Shown one piece after another: positions 55,941 through 64,000 of a DNA stretch of 64,000 bases. The notes under the pieces are model-generated. The model was not told where the DNA came from, searched no databases, and saw only the letters and a program-made list of their open reading frames with translations. The DNA lies in the NCBI RefSeq assembly GCF_030845175.1, contig NZ_CP132542.1, positions 806,001-870,000 on the forward strand, in the 5' to 3' direction. The position numbers and the translations under genes are program-made. The DNA is from Coralliovum pocilloporae (lineage in GTDB: Bacteria; Pseudomonadota; Alphaproteobacteria; Rhizobiales; Cohaesibacteraceae). Numbering within the stretch: position 1 is the first letter of the stretch; every line of letters begins with the position of its first letter.

Positions 55941-56003
55941 TGCCTCAGCCTTCCAAAAGTTTTAGGCACGCATGACACTTCATGCGTGCTTTTTGTGTTT
56001 GTG
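55941..56003 (+). repeat. Direct repeat, right copy
   Basis: From TGCCTCAGCC to TTTGTG, 59 of 63 bases identical to 51412-51474. It lies 141 bases after dctM and is not associated with a ribosomal protein gene here. Confidence 0.9.
55966..56000 (+). terminator. Second copy of the rpsU-type terminator, now behind dctM
   Basis: GCACGCATGA (55966-55975), loop CACT, TCATGCGTGC (55980-55989), then TTTTTGTG. The two changes from the left copy fall in the loop, leaving the stem intact, so it should still terminate, now for dctPQM. Confidence 0.88.
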
Positions 56004-56171
56004 GAGTTTGCTCTGGCGAAGTGGGAGATTCTATGGCCTGAACTTACGGAACGCTGCACTGCCACGAAGGTCCGCTTTGAGCCCATAGTTGCAAATGCTG
56101 CAAAGACCATAAATGGCTGCTTTAGGCATATTCAGGCGATCCTCAAATTAACTTCACTTAGAAAAAGGAGA

Positions 56172-56912
56172 TCACGTTGCGGGAGATTGCTGATTCAATT
56201 CAAACAGAGGGTTACCATCGAAGTGTATATTCACCAACATTGATGCAGCGACAATGATGGTCACCCCAATGCCGCTTAAGGCTTCAGATCCAGTCGGCTC
56301 CAACGGCAAGTGGATTTCTCCCGCCTCACCTGTTTCGATATTGCTTTCAGGAGGCCCAAACGTCACATAACGTGCCGCTGACTCGAGGATCTCTTCTTGC
56401 TTCTCCCTAGATGGATCTAGATGTGCTCCACCCAGCTTGTTGCATGCAAACCGAAGAATCCTTTCCATTGAGAAATCTTCGCCTTGGAAGTGAAGTACAC
56501 GGCGGTTCATCATTTTGCTTCGCTTAACCAGCTCAATTCGTTGAGAGCTTAGTTCGTGAATCCAATTTGGCGGTTTGTCGGCATTTGAATGGTAAAGCAT
56601 CCATATTGGCGTTCCATCGAATCGGACACCAGCTGAGAGGTAGTAGTCGATGTCGGGATCATCTATTGCCCTCTCAAAGAGACTAGTGTCGTTAAGCATC
56701 GGAAAAGTGACGGGCACCCGAATTTGGTTGGTGATGCGACGCAATTCGTTGTCGCAAAGCCAGCGTCGAACGATAACGGAGGCTTGCCTGATATGGCGGT
56801 TTTGCACCGGACCATTGGGAAATGTAAGTTCGATCAGGCTTCTGACGTCGTCTTCGAAAAGGTTCGTGAGTTCGAGAAATTCTGCCTCCGAAATCGGTTC
56901 TGGTTTCGGCAT
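56172..56912 (-). CDS. Unrecognised protein in the accessory interval
   Basis: A 246-residue soluble protein with no family I recognise. The N-terminal third is helical and charged (EAEFLELTNLFEDDVRSLIELTF, RHIRQASVIVRRWLCDNELRRI). A middle part is strand-rich (YYLSAGVRFDGTPIWMLYHSN). The blocks HFQGEDFSMERILRFACNKLGGAHLDP and GVTIIVAASMLVNIHF follow. No signal peptide; the hydrophobic stretch near the C-terminus is short. The start MPKPEPISEAEF is preceded by GGGAAAG; a longer frame adds 40 residues rich in Cys and Arg that look untranslated. Base composition is visibly richer in A and T than that of neighbouring core genes, which suggests transfer. Confidence 0.6.
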   Translation of the reverse strand: MPKPEPISEAEFLELTNLFEDDVRSLIELTFPNGPVQNRHIRQASVIVRRWLCDNELRRITNQIRVPVTFPMLNDTSLFERAIDDPDIDYYLSAGVRFDGTPIWMLYHSNADKPPNWIHELSSQRIELVKRSKMMNRRVLHFQGEDFSMERILRFACNKLGGAHLDPSREKQEEILESAARYVTFGPPESNIETGEAGEIHLPLEPTGSEALSGIGVTIIVAASMLVNIHFDGNPLFELNQQSPAT

Positions 56913-57155
56913 ATTGTCTTTCCCGTCTTTTTGCTCATTGAGATCATCAACGAAGATATAGAGTTGGTGCGGACGTTTGTGCAAGCGGGGCGAACGACTG
57001 CTTTGTCGGCATATCCGACATTCCCATCCCAAATATCTTTAGCTTCACAATCAGCCACTATGCTCGCAATCTGACCACGATCTAATAAGAACCGTTCGCA
57101 ACACGGCACGCATACAACAAAATGCCACCCCGACGTCTCAATGCACCACGAACGA

Positions 57156-57186
57156 AAACAGGCCACCAGATGGCGGCCTGTTTGAG
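57156..57186 (-). terminator. Rho-independent terminator after pntB
   Basis: AAACAGGCC and GGCCTGTTT pair, with GCC/GGT extending the stem around ATCT, and Ts follow on the minus strand. Confidence 0.85.
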
Positions 57187-57209
57187 TGTGTCGGACTGTG
57201 TCGCTTGGA

Positions 57210-58607
57210 TCAGTCCATGCCTTTGACGATGTCCTCGACCATTTTCTTGGCGTCGGCGAACAGCATCATGGTGTTGTCCTTGAAGAACAGCTCGTTCTGA
57301 ATGCCTGCATAGCCGGAGCCCATGCCGCGTTTGACGAAGAGGCAGGTGCCTGCCTTGTCCACATCCAGAATAGGCATACCGAAGATCGGTGACTGCGGGT
57401 CATCACGAGCCGCCGGGTTTGTCACGTCATTGGCACCAATAACAAAGGCCACATCAGCCTGGGCAAACTCGGAGTTGATATCCTCAAGCTCGAACACCTC
57501 GTCATAGGAGACGTTGGCTTCAGCCAGAAGAACGTTCATATGACCAGGCATACGACCGGCAACCGGATGGATGGCATATTTGACTTCAACACCTTCCGCC
57601 TTCAGCAGGTCGCCCATCTCACGCAGGGCATGCTGGGCCTGGGCAACCGCCATGCCATAACCCGGCACGATGATAACCTTTGACGCGTTCTTCATGATGA
57701 AGGCCGCATCATCCGCAGAACCCTGCTTAACCGTACGGTCATCATCTCCGCCACCGGCTACAGCAGTCTCACCACCGAAACCGCCAAGGATCACCGAGAT
57801 GAAGGAGCGGTTCATGCCCTTACACATGATGTAGCTGAGGATAGCACCGGACGAGCCCACAAGCGCACCCGTGATAATCAGTGCCGTATTGCCCAGCGTA
57901 AAGCCGATACCAGCCGCAGCCCAACCGGAATAGGAGTTGAGCATGGAGACCACCACCGGCATATCAGCGCCGCCAATCGGGATAATGATCAGAACACCTA
58001 GAACCAGAGAGGCAATGACGATCAGCCAGAACAGGGTATGGCTTTCCGTGGCACAGAACACGATGACCATGATAACCAGCGCCGCGGCCAGACCACCATT
58101 GATCACATGACGGGCCGGAAGAATAATCGGCTTGCCCGACATCCGTCCATCAAGCTTGAGGAAGGCAATAACCGACCCTGTAAAGGTGATCGCACCGATA
58201 GCCACGCCCAGCGACATCTCAACAAGACTGGCTGCTGAAATCGTGCCAATGGACCCGATACCAAACGACGATGGCGCATAAAGCGCAGCGGCTGCGACCA
58301 TCACAGCGGCCAGACCTACCAGCGAATGGAAGGCCGCCACAAGCTGTGGCATTGCCGTCATCTCGATACGGCGGGCAATAACAGCACCGGCACCGCCACC
58401 GATGCCAAGTCCGAGCAGGATCAGAAGCCAGCCCTGGCCTGATGGTGCTGCGACCAGCAACGTGGTGATGATGGCAATGGCCATACCGGCCATACCGTAA
58501 TAGTTCCCCTGACGGGATGTCTCGGGATGAGACAGGCCACGCAGAGACAGAATGAAGAAGACGCCCGAAACTACATAGAGAAGGGCTGCAATACTTGCTG
58601 ACATCAT
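57210..58607 (-). CDS. pntB: NAD(P) transhydrogenase subunit beta
   Basis: A 465-residue subunit of the proton-pumping transhydrogenase. Up to nine membrane helices fill the first 260 residues (domain II), and the NADP(H)-binding domain III follows (about 285-465) with VIIVPGYGMAVAQAQHALREM, HPVAGRMPGHMNVLLAEANVSYDEVFELEDIN and VIGANDVTNPAARDDPQSPIFGMPIL. It couples proton flow to NADPH formation from NADH. Last gene of pntAA-pntAB-pntB, starting 6 bases after pntAB. Confidence 0.97.
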   Translation of the reverse strand: MMSASIAALLYVVSGVFFILSLRGLSHPETSRQGNYYGMAGMAIAIITTLLVAAPSGQGWLLILLGLGIGGGAGAVIARRIEMTAMPQLVAAFHSLVGLAAVMVAAAALYAPSSFGIGSIGTISAASLVEMSLGVAIGAITFTGSVIAFLKLDGRMSGKPIILPARHVINGGLAAALVIMVIVFCATESHTLFWLIVIASLVLGVLIIIPIGGADMPVVVSMLNSYSGWAAAGIGFTLGNTALIITGALVGSSGAILSYIMCKGMNRSFISVILGGFGGETAVAGGGDDDRTVKQGSADDAAFIMKNASKVIIVPGYGMAVAQAQHALREMGDLLKAEGVEVKYAIHPVAGRMPGHMNVLLAEANVSYDEVFELEDINSEFAQADVAFVIGANDVTNPAARDDPQSPIFGMPILDVDKAGTCLFVKRGMGSGYAGIQNELFFKDNTMMLFADAKKMVEDIVKGMD

Positions 58608-58613
58608 ACCCTC

Positions 58614-59078
58614 CTATCGCGCTTTCTTCTTGTACATCGCCAGCATGCGCTGGGTGACAAGGAAACCGCCGAAAATATTCACACTGGCCAGAATGAGCGC
58701 AACAAAGCCGAAGCCTTGCGCCATGCCACCAGCGCCATCAATCGCATCAACTCCCACCGCGAGCAGTGCGCCCACGACAATCACCGATGAAATCGCATTG
58801 GTCACCGACATCAGAGGCGTATGCAGCGCTGGCGTTACCGACCAGACCACATAGTAACCGACGAAGATCGCAAGAATGAAAATTGCGAACCGGAAGACAA
58901 ACGGATCAATCGCTCCGCCTGTTGCAGCGGCCACACCACCGCCGATCCCGTCAGCGAGCTGGTCGGCATAAGCTTGCGCCACACTTGCCGCATCCTGCGC
59001 GGCCTGCGCGGAATCCCGGGCGGCATCAGCTGCAGCCTGGGCGCGTTCTGCCGCTTCCTGACTTGTTAAGTCTGTCAT
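58614..59078 (-). CDS. pntAB: NAD(P) transhydrogenase subunit alpha, part 2 (membrane)
   Basis: A 154-residue membrane subunit. An Ala/Gln-rich helical leader (about 1-45) precedes three helices at about 60-80, 90-112 and 120-142. [26 protein letters not shown] is the conserved block. In enterics it is fused to the NAD-binding part; here the alpha subunit is split, as in most alphaproteobacteria. Its ATG overlaps pntAA by 4 bases. Confidence 0.95.
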   Translation of the reverse strand: MTDLTSQEAAERAQAAADAARDSAQAAQDAASVAQAYADQLADGIGGGVAAATGGAIDPFVFRFAIFILAIFVGYYVVWSVTPALHTPLMSVTNAISSVIVVGALLAVGVDAIDGAGGMAQGFGFVALILASVNIFGGFLVTQRMLAMYKKKAR

Positions 59079-60220
59079 GATTCGCCTCCCTCTTTGGCAA
59101 ATGCCGGGTGAACGATTGCGCCATCTCGTGTCAGAGCTGTTGCGGAGACAAGCTCATCGTCCCAGTCAACAGCCAGAGATTTCTGTTCCTTGTCGATCAG
59201 TGTCTCGACAAAGGCGAACAGGTTCTTCGCATAGAGCTGGGAAGACGACGCGGCGATCCGTCCGGCCATATTGGCATGACCGACAATGCGAACATGACCA
59301 ACTTCAGCCACTTCGCCAGCCACGGCGCCTTCAACATTGCCGCCACGTTCAACAGCCAGATCAACCAGAACAGAACCTGGCTTCATGCTGTCCAGCATAT
59401 CCTTGCTGACCAGCTTCGGTGCCGGACGGCCCGGGATAAGCGCAGTGGTGATCACGATATCCTGTTTGGCGATGTGAGATGCGACCAGCTCAGCCTGCTG
59501 TTTCTTGTAGTCGTCAGACATTTCCTTGGCATAACCACCAGAGGTTTCTGCCTGACGGAACTCGTCATTCTCGACCGCAATAAACTTGGCACCAAGGCTT
59601 TCCACCTGTTCCTTGGCTGCAGGGCGCACATCCGTTGCGGTGACAACGGCACCAAGACGACGGGCTGTCGCAATGGCTTGCAGTCCGGCAACACCGGCAC
59701 CCATGACAAAGATCTTGGCAGCCGGAACCGTACCAGCAGCCGTCATCATCATCGGGAAAGCCCGGTCAAAGACGGCAGCACCTTCAATCACAGCCTGATA
59801 GCCGGCAAGGTTGGCCTGTGACGACAGAACATCCATAACCTGTGCACGGGTAATGCGCGGCATGAACTCCATGGCAAATGCAGAGACCCCGGCTTCAGCC
59901 ATGGCCGCTACGGCATCTTCATGACCGTGCGGGTCCATGATACCGAAAACAAGCGCACCGCTTTTCGCCAGCTTCAGCTCAGAGGCATCCGGGCGTCTGA
60001 CTTTCAGAACCACGTCTGCATCTGCCCATGTTGCCTCGGCAGACGGAGCAAGCGTAGCCCCGGCTGCTTCATACTCCTGATCCGGGATGCGGGACAATGC
60101 TCCGGCACCAGCCTCGACGACGACCTCGAATCCCAGCCCAACGAACCGCTTCACAGTGTCAGGACTTGCGGAAACACGAGGCTCATCCGCCGCGATTTCG
60201 CGCGGGACGGCTAACTTCAT
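59075..60220 (-). CDS. pntAA: NAD(P) transhydrogenase subunit alpha, part 1 (NAD-binding)
   Basis: A 381-residue soluble domain [27 protein letters not shown] starts it; the NAD loop is [30 protein letters not shown]; the mobile loop and [12 protein letters not shown] follow. A perfect AAGGAGG lies 7 bases before the ATG at 60220; a frame 11 codons longer is not supported. First gene of the operon. Confidence 0.97.
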   Translation of the reverse strand: MKLAVPREIAADEPRVSASPDTVKRFVGLGFEVVVEAGAGALSRIPDQEYEAAGATLAPSAEATWADADVVLKVRRPDASELKLAKSGALVFGIMDPHGHEDAVAAMAEAGVSAFAMEFMPRITRAQVMDVLSSQANLAGYQAVIEGAAVFDRAFPMMMTAAGTVPAAKIFVMGAGVAGLQAIATARRLGAVVTATDVRPAAKEQVESLGAKFIAVENDEFRQAETSGGYAKEMSDDYKKQQAELVASHIAKQDIVITTALIPGRPAPKLVSKDMLDSMKPGSVLVDLAVERGGNVEGAVAGEVAEVGHVRIVGHANMAGRIAASSSQLYAKNLFAFVETLIDKEQKSLAVDWDDELVSATALTRDGAIVHPAFAKEGGES

Positions 60221-60346
60221 CAGATTTCCTCCTTGATTCACGCAGCAGAACAACTGCGCAATTCAGCGTTCGTTGAAAAGAGGCATCCCTGCTTCGATTA
60301 CGGCCTTGCAACCGCCCCCCAACCGGATGCCTTCAATCCTGGAGCG

Positions 60347-60481
60347 CTATACCAGCGTCGCCGCCATGATGATCATCAGCAGGACAAGAGCAATCGTGCT
60401 CCACTTGGTCAGGCCAATGAAGAATTTGTAGGTCTTCTCGTGTTCGTTATAGTCCATTGCGGACGGCAGTTTCTCAGACAT
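60347..60481 (-). CDS. aa3-type cytochrome c oxidase subunit IV
   Basis: A 44-residue single-helix protein: MSEKLPSAMDYNEHEKTYKF, then FIGLTKWSTIALVLLMIIMAATLV. The EHEKTY head and one membrane helix match the small subunit IV of alphaproteobacterial aa3 oxidases, which packs beside the catalytic subunits in the inner membrane. It lies 126 bases upstream of pntAA on the same strand. No oxidase structural genes are in the window. Confidence 0.85.
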   Translation of the reverse strand: MSEKLPSAMDYNEHEKTYKFFIGLTKWSTIALVLLMIIMAATLV

Positions 60482-60601
60482 GCTAGTCTCCCAGTTACCA
60501 GTAAATCACGGTTTTACATCAACCCGGCTTCAAGGACAACGCGGCGCTTTGTCCCGAAAAAGGCTAGAAATTCAAACAGTGAACAAGGATCAGATACAGG
60601 C

Positions 60602-61984
60602 TTATGACGCATGTGCAGTCTCCAATCCCGCCTGTGACAGAATTTCACTTTGCCGAACGTCCAGAGCAGGCACAGTAAAACCGTCAATTCTTTCGTTGAA
60701 CATCTGATAGAAATTCAGCTCGGCCCCCAGATGGAGGAAGACACCCCCCAGCCCGATGGCTGCACGATCCATAAAGACAAATTCTCTGGGGACGGTGACA
60801 GGCCCCTTTTCTTTCAAGGCCTTATGAACCTGGAAGGCCTGTCGCCTGCCATATTGGCCGGGCTCAATACCATCCGCTATCGAGCGGACCCGGTCATCCA
60901 GTAGCGGTCCGTAGATGAAACCGGCCCAGATATTGAGAATATCGATCAGCTCATTGGACAGGTTCTTGAAGCCCCAACATTCATAGGCTGCAACAATCCG
61001 GTCACGATCATCTGTCCGCAGGCCGTGATAGAGATCGACAACCCCTTCCACAAAGCGGGGCGGGAAAATCCTGATACAACCGAAATCAAGCAGGTTGATG
61101 CCTTCAGGGCCATCCCCCGAATCGCGCACCGAATAATTGCCCAGATGAGGGTCCCCGTGAATTACTCCATAAGACGAAAACGGCAGCCACCACGCCTTGA
61201 ACATGGCTTTGGCAATCCGATTCCGTTCTTCAAGAGAATGCTGCTTGTAGTCCAGCAGATGATGGCCATCCAGCCAGCTCATCGTCAGCAAGCGCCCGGT
61301 GGACAGATCAGGCAACAGCTCCGGAATCGATATGGCGTCATCATCCGCAAAAATGGTTCGGTAGATCGACATGTGTCCGGCCTCCCGGACATAATCAAGC
61401 TCCTCGCGAACCCGTGCCGCGATTTCCTTGCCGATCTGGCTGGTATCAATAGCCGGGTCCATACGCCGGTGCAGAGACAGAATGATGTCAAGCTGCTTCA
61501 GGTCAGCCTCAACAGCGGATTGCATGTCCGGATACTGAAGCTTGCAGGCCAGAACACGGCCGTCTCGAGCCGTTGCCCTGTGCACCTGACCGAGAGAGGC
61601 CGCAGCCGATGGTTTCTTGTCAAAATCGGCAAAGCGCCTTTCCCAGCCTGGTCCGAGTTCGGACCGCATCCGTCGCTTGACAAAGGGCCACCCCATGGGC
61701 GGTGCATCTGACTGAAGTTGGCTGAGTTCAGCAGCATATTCCGGCGGCAACGCATCGGGAATAGTTGCCATTAACTGGGCAACTTTCATGATCGGCCCCT
61801 TAAGCCCGCCAAGAGCCGCAGCCAGTTCGCTGGCATTTTTATTGCGATCAAGAGAATAGCCGAAGACACGCGAGCCAATCATCTTGGCCGCAATGCCACC
61901 GACACCGCTTCCCACATGCGCATAACGCTTCATGCGACCGGTGAACCGGTTGGACTCCAGATCTTTCTCGCTCATCGCATTCAC
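60602..61984 (-). CDS. ABC1/UbiB-family atypical kinase
   Basis: A 460-residue protein of the ABC1 (AarF/UbiB/ADCK) family. The N-terminal KGPIMKVAQLMATIPDALPPEYAAELSQLQSDAPPM is the family KxGQ-like extension, with Val in place of Gly. An AAASLGQVHRA nucleotide loop, VLACKLQYPD with the ATP lysine, SSYGVIHGDPHLGNY as the catalytic loop and NLLDFGCIRIF as the metal loop follow. Members support ubiquinone synthesis by extracting or handling lipid precursors. CGGAG stands before the ATG. No C-terminal membrane helices are evident, unlike true UbiB. Confidence 0.88.
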   Translation of the reverse strand: MNAMSEKDLESNRFTGRMKRYAHVGSGVGGIAAKMIGSRVFGYSLDRNKNASELAAALGGLKGPIMKVAQLMATIPDALPPEYAAELSQLQSDAPPMGWPFVKRRMRSELGPGWERRFADFDKKPSAAASLGQVHRATARDGRVLACKLQYPDMQSAVEADLKQLDIILSLHRRMDPAIDTSQIGKEIAARVREELDYVREAGHMSIYRTIFADDDAISIPELLPDLSTGRLLTMSWLDGHHLLDYKQHSLEERNRIAKAMFKAWWLPFSSYGVIHGDPHLGNYSVRDSGDGPEGINLLDFGCIRIFPPRFVEGVVDLYHGLRTDDRDRIVAAYECWGFKNLSNELIDILNIWAGFIYGPLLDDRVRSIADGIEPGQYGRRQAFQVHKALKEKGPVTVPREFVFMDRAAIGLGGVFLHLGAELNFYQMFNERIDGFTVPALDVRQSEILSQAGLETAHAS

Positions 61985-62412
61985 ATCTCCGTGCTGTCCA
62001 GAACGCAGTCTATTCCGATCTGTATCTGACGAACACGTTTTTCAAGGCCACCCGCACTCCTCTCAATGCAACGCGAGGACTACAATAGGAAACATATTTA
62101 AATATCGGAAACAAAATTCAAGACCCTTTCACCCCCGATATCCGAATTACCCATAGTCGCCGGCCAGGATCAGAAGCGACGAAGGAGCATATCAGGGAGC
62201 TGCATCCGGGCAAAAAAAAGGGTCGGTTAAATGCAATAAATATTACACTCATAAGTAGATTTAACCTGCTTAACTGTAACAATTTACCGCATAACATGTA
62301 ATTTGTAACAATATATAAGTTGAAAATCACATCCAGCGCTTACAGTATTTTTACGAACCACCCCCTAGTCTGAACATCAGAATTAAAGATTTCTGCTCTT
62401 AGGGGGTTGCAG
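61985..62412. other. AT-rich intergenic region upstream of the chemoreceptor
   Basis: A long stretch with runs of A and T (about 62080-62350) and no open frame of note. It must carry the promoter for the chemoreceptor. An 8-bp inverted repeat at its end covers the ribosome-binding site. No promoter boxes could be assigned with confidence. Confidence 0.5.
62360..62407 (+). promoter_or_regulatory. Hairpin that can hide the chemoreceptor ribosome-binding site
   Basis: ACCCCCTA (62360-62367) is the exact complement of TAGGGGGT (62400-62407). The right arm contains the GGGGG Shine-Dalgarno-like run, which ends 6 bases before the ATG. If paired, the site would be closed to ribosomes. Confidence 0.45.
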
Positions 62413-64000
62413 ATGTTGCGTAGCGTATTGCGTCTGAATATCGGGCGGCGCGTCTTTCTGGGGTTCATTGCAGCCATGGCTGTCTTTGCAGCCGGCTCAG
62501 TCGTATCTGTCATGGGCATTCATGCCATTACAGACGAGGTGGCGCTGCTGGACCAGTCCGCGAACGAAAAGACCATCGCGCTGACCTTGAACAGCAAGAT
62601 TTCCGAAGTTGAAACTCTTGCAGGTGACTATCTCCGAACAACAAGCGCCGAAGATCATCAGAAACTCGATCAGGGTATCGAGACCTTCCGCTCCGCTCTG
62701 ACCGACGCCACCAAGACACTGAAAAACGAGCAGCATCTGGCTGAGCTCAATGCTATCGGACAGGATATCACAGCCTTTGCAGCATCAATTGCGCAGATGG
62801 ACGAGCTTATCCAGAAGCGGCAGAAACAAGCAAAAGAGCTGACCAACAAGACCGGCCCTAATGCCAGTGCAGGCGTCCGTGTGATCGCCAATGTTGCCCA
62901 GAAAACCGGCAATAAAGATCTGACCAAACTGACCACTCGTTTGCAGGATTACTTCATCGTTGCCCGTATTGAAACGGCGCAATATGCCGAAACAGGCGCT
63001 GCCACAGGCCTGAGCCGCATTCTCACGCAGCTTGACACCGCAGAGAAGAACCTTGCCGAGGCGGAAACCAATCCGAAGGTCAAGGCATTCAAAGGGTTAC
63101 TGAAACCCGTTTCGATCTTTATCGGCAAGTATCGCAAGGGCCTTGACCAGCTGAAAGCGCTGAACATAGAGCGCGAAGCCCTGCATGCTAAGCTTTTCGA
63201 TGATATCGCCAAGCGCATCAAGGCCCGCACATCAGGAATGGAAGCAGCCGCTGTTGCTGAATATGCTCTGCATTCCGCCAACACGATATCGTCTCTGGAA
63301 GCTGAGGCCACGCTGACTTTTGCAGTCAGCATACTTGCCGGAATAGCTGGCCTGCTCTGTGCCTGGGTCATTACCAGAAGCCTGTCTCATCCCATTCGCC
63401 ACCTGACTGGCACCATGAGCGAACTGGCAAACGGCAACACTTCCATTACACTGAACGGTGAAAATCGCACCGACGAAATCGGCGACATGTCGAGGGCAGT
63501 CGCCGTTTTCAGGGACAATGCCATTGAACGCGAAAGGCTGGAATCAGCTCAGGCGACCAGCCACGCGAATCGCGAAAAACGCCAAGCAAACGTAGACAAT
63601 CTCATTCAGACATTCCGCTCCGACATTGTCGAACTTCTTCAGACAGTCGACAACAATATGGAAGTCATGAACCTGTCAGCGCAAACTCTGACGGATATTT
63701 CAGATGCGACAGAAAATCAGGCATCATCTGCGGCATCCATGACAGAGCAGGCGGCAGGCAAGATTTCTGAAGTTTCCGATTCCACCAGGACTCTATCCGA
63801 ATCCGTCCGTCTCATCGGGAGCCAAATCGGGGAAACCACCAAAATCGTCGCAGACGCAACAGATCGCACCCGGTCCACCAACGAAACCGTTTCCGGTCTT
63901 GCCGAAGCTGCAAATCGCATTGGCGATGTTATCTCTCTCATTCAGGCGATTGCCGAGCAGACCAACCTTCTGGCCCTCAATGCAACCATTGAAGCCGCCC
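62413..64000 (+). CDS. Methyl-accepting chemotaxis protein (3' end outside window)
   Basis: An open frame from ATG 62413 to the window end, 529 residues so far. Helix 1 (about 14-36) and helix 2 (about 300-322) enclose a periplasmic helical sensor of about 260 residues. A HAMP domain follows (about 322-378, TRSLSHPIRHLTGTMSELANGNTSITL), then a coiled-coil signalling domain. The final residues IAEQTNLLALNATIEAA are the kinase-binding tip shared by all chemoreceptors, so the sequence stops mid-domain. The sensor has long helices like helical-bundle sensors; the ligand is not evident. No che genes are in view. Confidence 0.93.
   Translation, partial: MLRSVLRLNIGRRVFLGFIAAMAVFAAGSVVSVMGIHAITDEVALLDQSANEKTIALTLNSKISEVETLAGDYLRTTSAEDHQKLDQGIETFRSALTDATKTLKNEQHLAELNAIGQDITAFAASIAQMDELIQKRQKQAKELTNKTGPNASAGVRVIANVAQKTGNKDLTKLTTRLQDYFIVARIETAQYAETGAATGLSRILTQLDTAEKNLAEAETNPKVKAFKGLLKPVSIFIGKYRKGLDQLKALNIEREALHAKLFDDIAKRIKARTSGMEAAAVAEYALHSANTISSLEAEATLTFAVSILAGIAGLLCAWVITRSLSHPIRHLTGTMSELANGNTSITLNGENRTDEIGDMSRAVAVFRDNAIERERLESAQATSHANREKRQANVDNLIQTFRSDIVELLQTVDNNMEVMNLSAQTLTDISDATENQASSAASMTEQAAGKISEVSDSTRTLSESVRLIGSQIGETTKIVADATDRTRSTNETVSGLAEAANRIGDVISLIQAIAEQTNLLALNATIEAA

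Larger units (their letters stand above)
55800..56171. other. Intergenic region past dctM
   Basis: Contains the right direct repeat with its terminator (55941-56003) and no coding sequence. The final 150 bases lead to the stop of the minus-strand orphan gene and are more AT-rich than the surrounding core genes. Confidence 0.5.

Noticed and set aside
51412-56003. A transposon or integrative element with its own recombinase at rpsU
   Set aside because: No transposase, integrase or terminal inverted repeats are seen between the direct repeats, so only the cassette and its repeats are claimed.
1-64000. CRISPR arrays, tRNA or rRNA genes, prophage
   Set aside because: No regularly spaced repeats, cloverleaf-type sequences, rRNA blocks or phage structural genes were seen in reading the window.

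Overview
The window reads as the chromosome of an alphaproteobacterium, most likely of the order Hyphomicrobiales (Rhizobiales). The evidence is the set of lineage-typical genes and gene orders: RcdA (DUF1465) and TrcR (DUF1013) cell-cycle proteins, the order zapA next to a DUF4164 gene and then tkt-gap-pgk-fba, a three-gene pntAA-pntAB-pntB transhydrogenase, a tiny aa3-oxidase subunit IV, an Omp25/31-like outer-membrane protein, and the run yebC-ruvCAB-ybgC-tolQRAB-pal-cpoB-tilS-ftsH-glmM. Genus cannot be fixed from the sequence alone. Gene density is high, and nearly all genes are ordinary core genes. No tRNA, rRNA, CRISPR array, transposase or phage gene was seen.

Layout. 0-1 kb: the end of a TetR regulator and a peroxiredoxin. 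1-9.5 kb (minus strand): an unnamed envelope-type protein, purA, a serC-serA operon with a structured leader, an outer-membrane beta-barrel protein and glmM. 9.8-22.4 kb (minus strand): ftsH, tilS, the Tol-Pal envelope system, ybgC, the RuvABC resolvasome and yebC. 22.5-25.7 kb (minus strand): ymdB, 5-formyl-THF cyclo-ligase with 6S RNA directly upstream, a TSUP transporter, zapA and a DUF4164 protein. 26-33.2 kb (plus strand): central carbon metabolism (tkt, gap, pgk, class I fba), then a ThiE-like protein and a Sel1-repeat protein. 33-40 kb: a periplasmic rhodanese, efp, an inositol-phosphatase-family gene, a MotA/MotB-like proton-channel pair without flagellar neighbours, a GNAT protein and an ABC exporter. 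40-44 kb: rpmE, rcdA, a quinone oxidoreductase and trcR. 44-48.6 kb: prpE, a second TSUP permease and a fatty acyl-CoA ligase. 48.7-51.4 kb: two small DUF465 genes, purE-purK and rpsU. 51.4-57 kb: an accessory interval holding a GntR regulator, a TRAP transporter (dctP-dctQ-dctM) and an unrecognised gene. 57.2-62 kb (minus strand): pntB-pntAB-pntAA, oxidase subunit IV and an ABC1 kinase. 62.4-64 kb: a chemoreceptor truncated by the window end.

Three observations go beyond routine annotation. First, the GntR-TRAP cassette lies between two 63-bp direct repeats (59 of 63 identical) made of the rpsU terminator, so it looks like an insertion at the rpsU 3' end that duplicated the terminator. Second, a dispersed intergenic repeat of about 108 bp with a strong internal hairpin occurs three times in full (863-970, 40825-40931, 51594-51700) and once as a 37-bp fragment (43987-44023). 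Third, the proton-channel pair at 35.7-37.8 kb has the organisation of a 5:2 rotary stator but no recognisable flagellar, Tol, Exb or Zorya partner genes.
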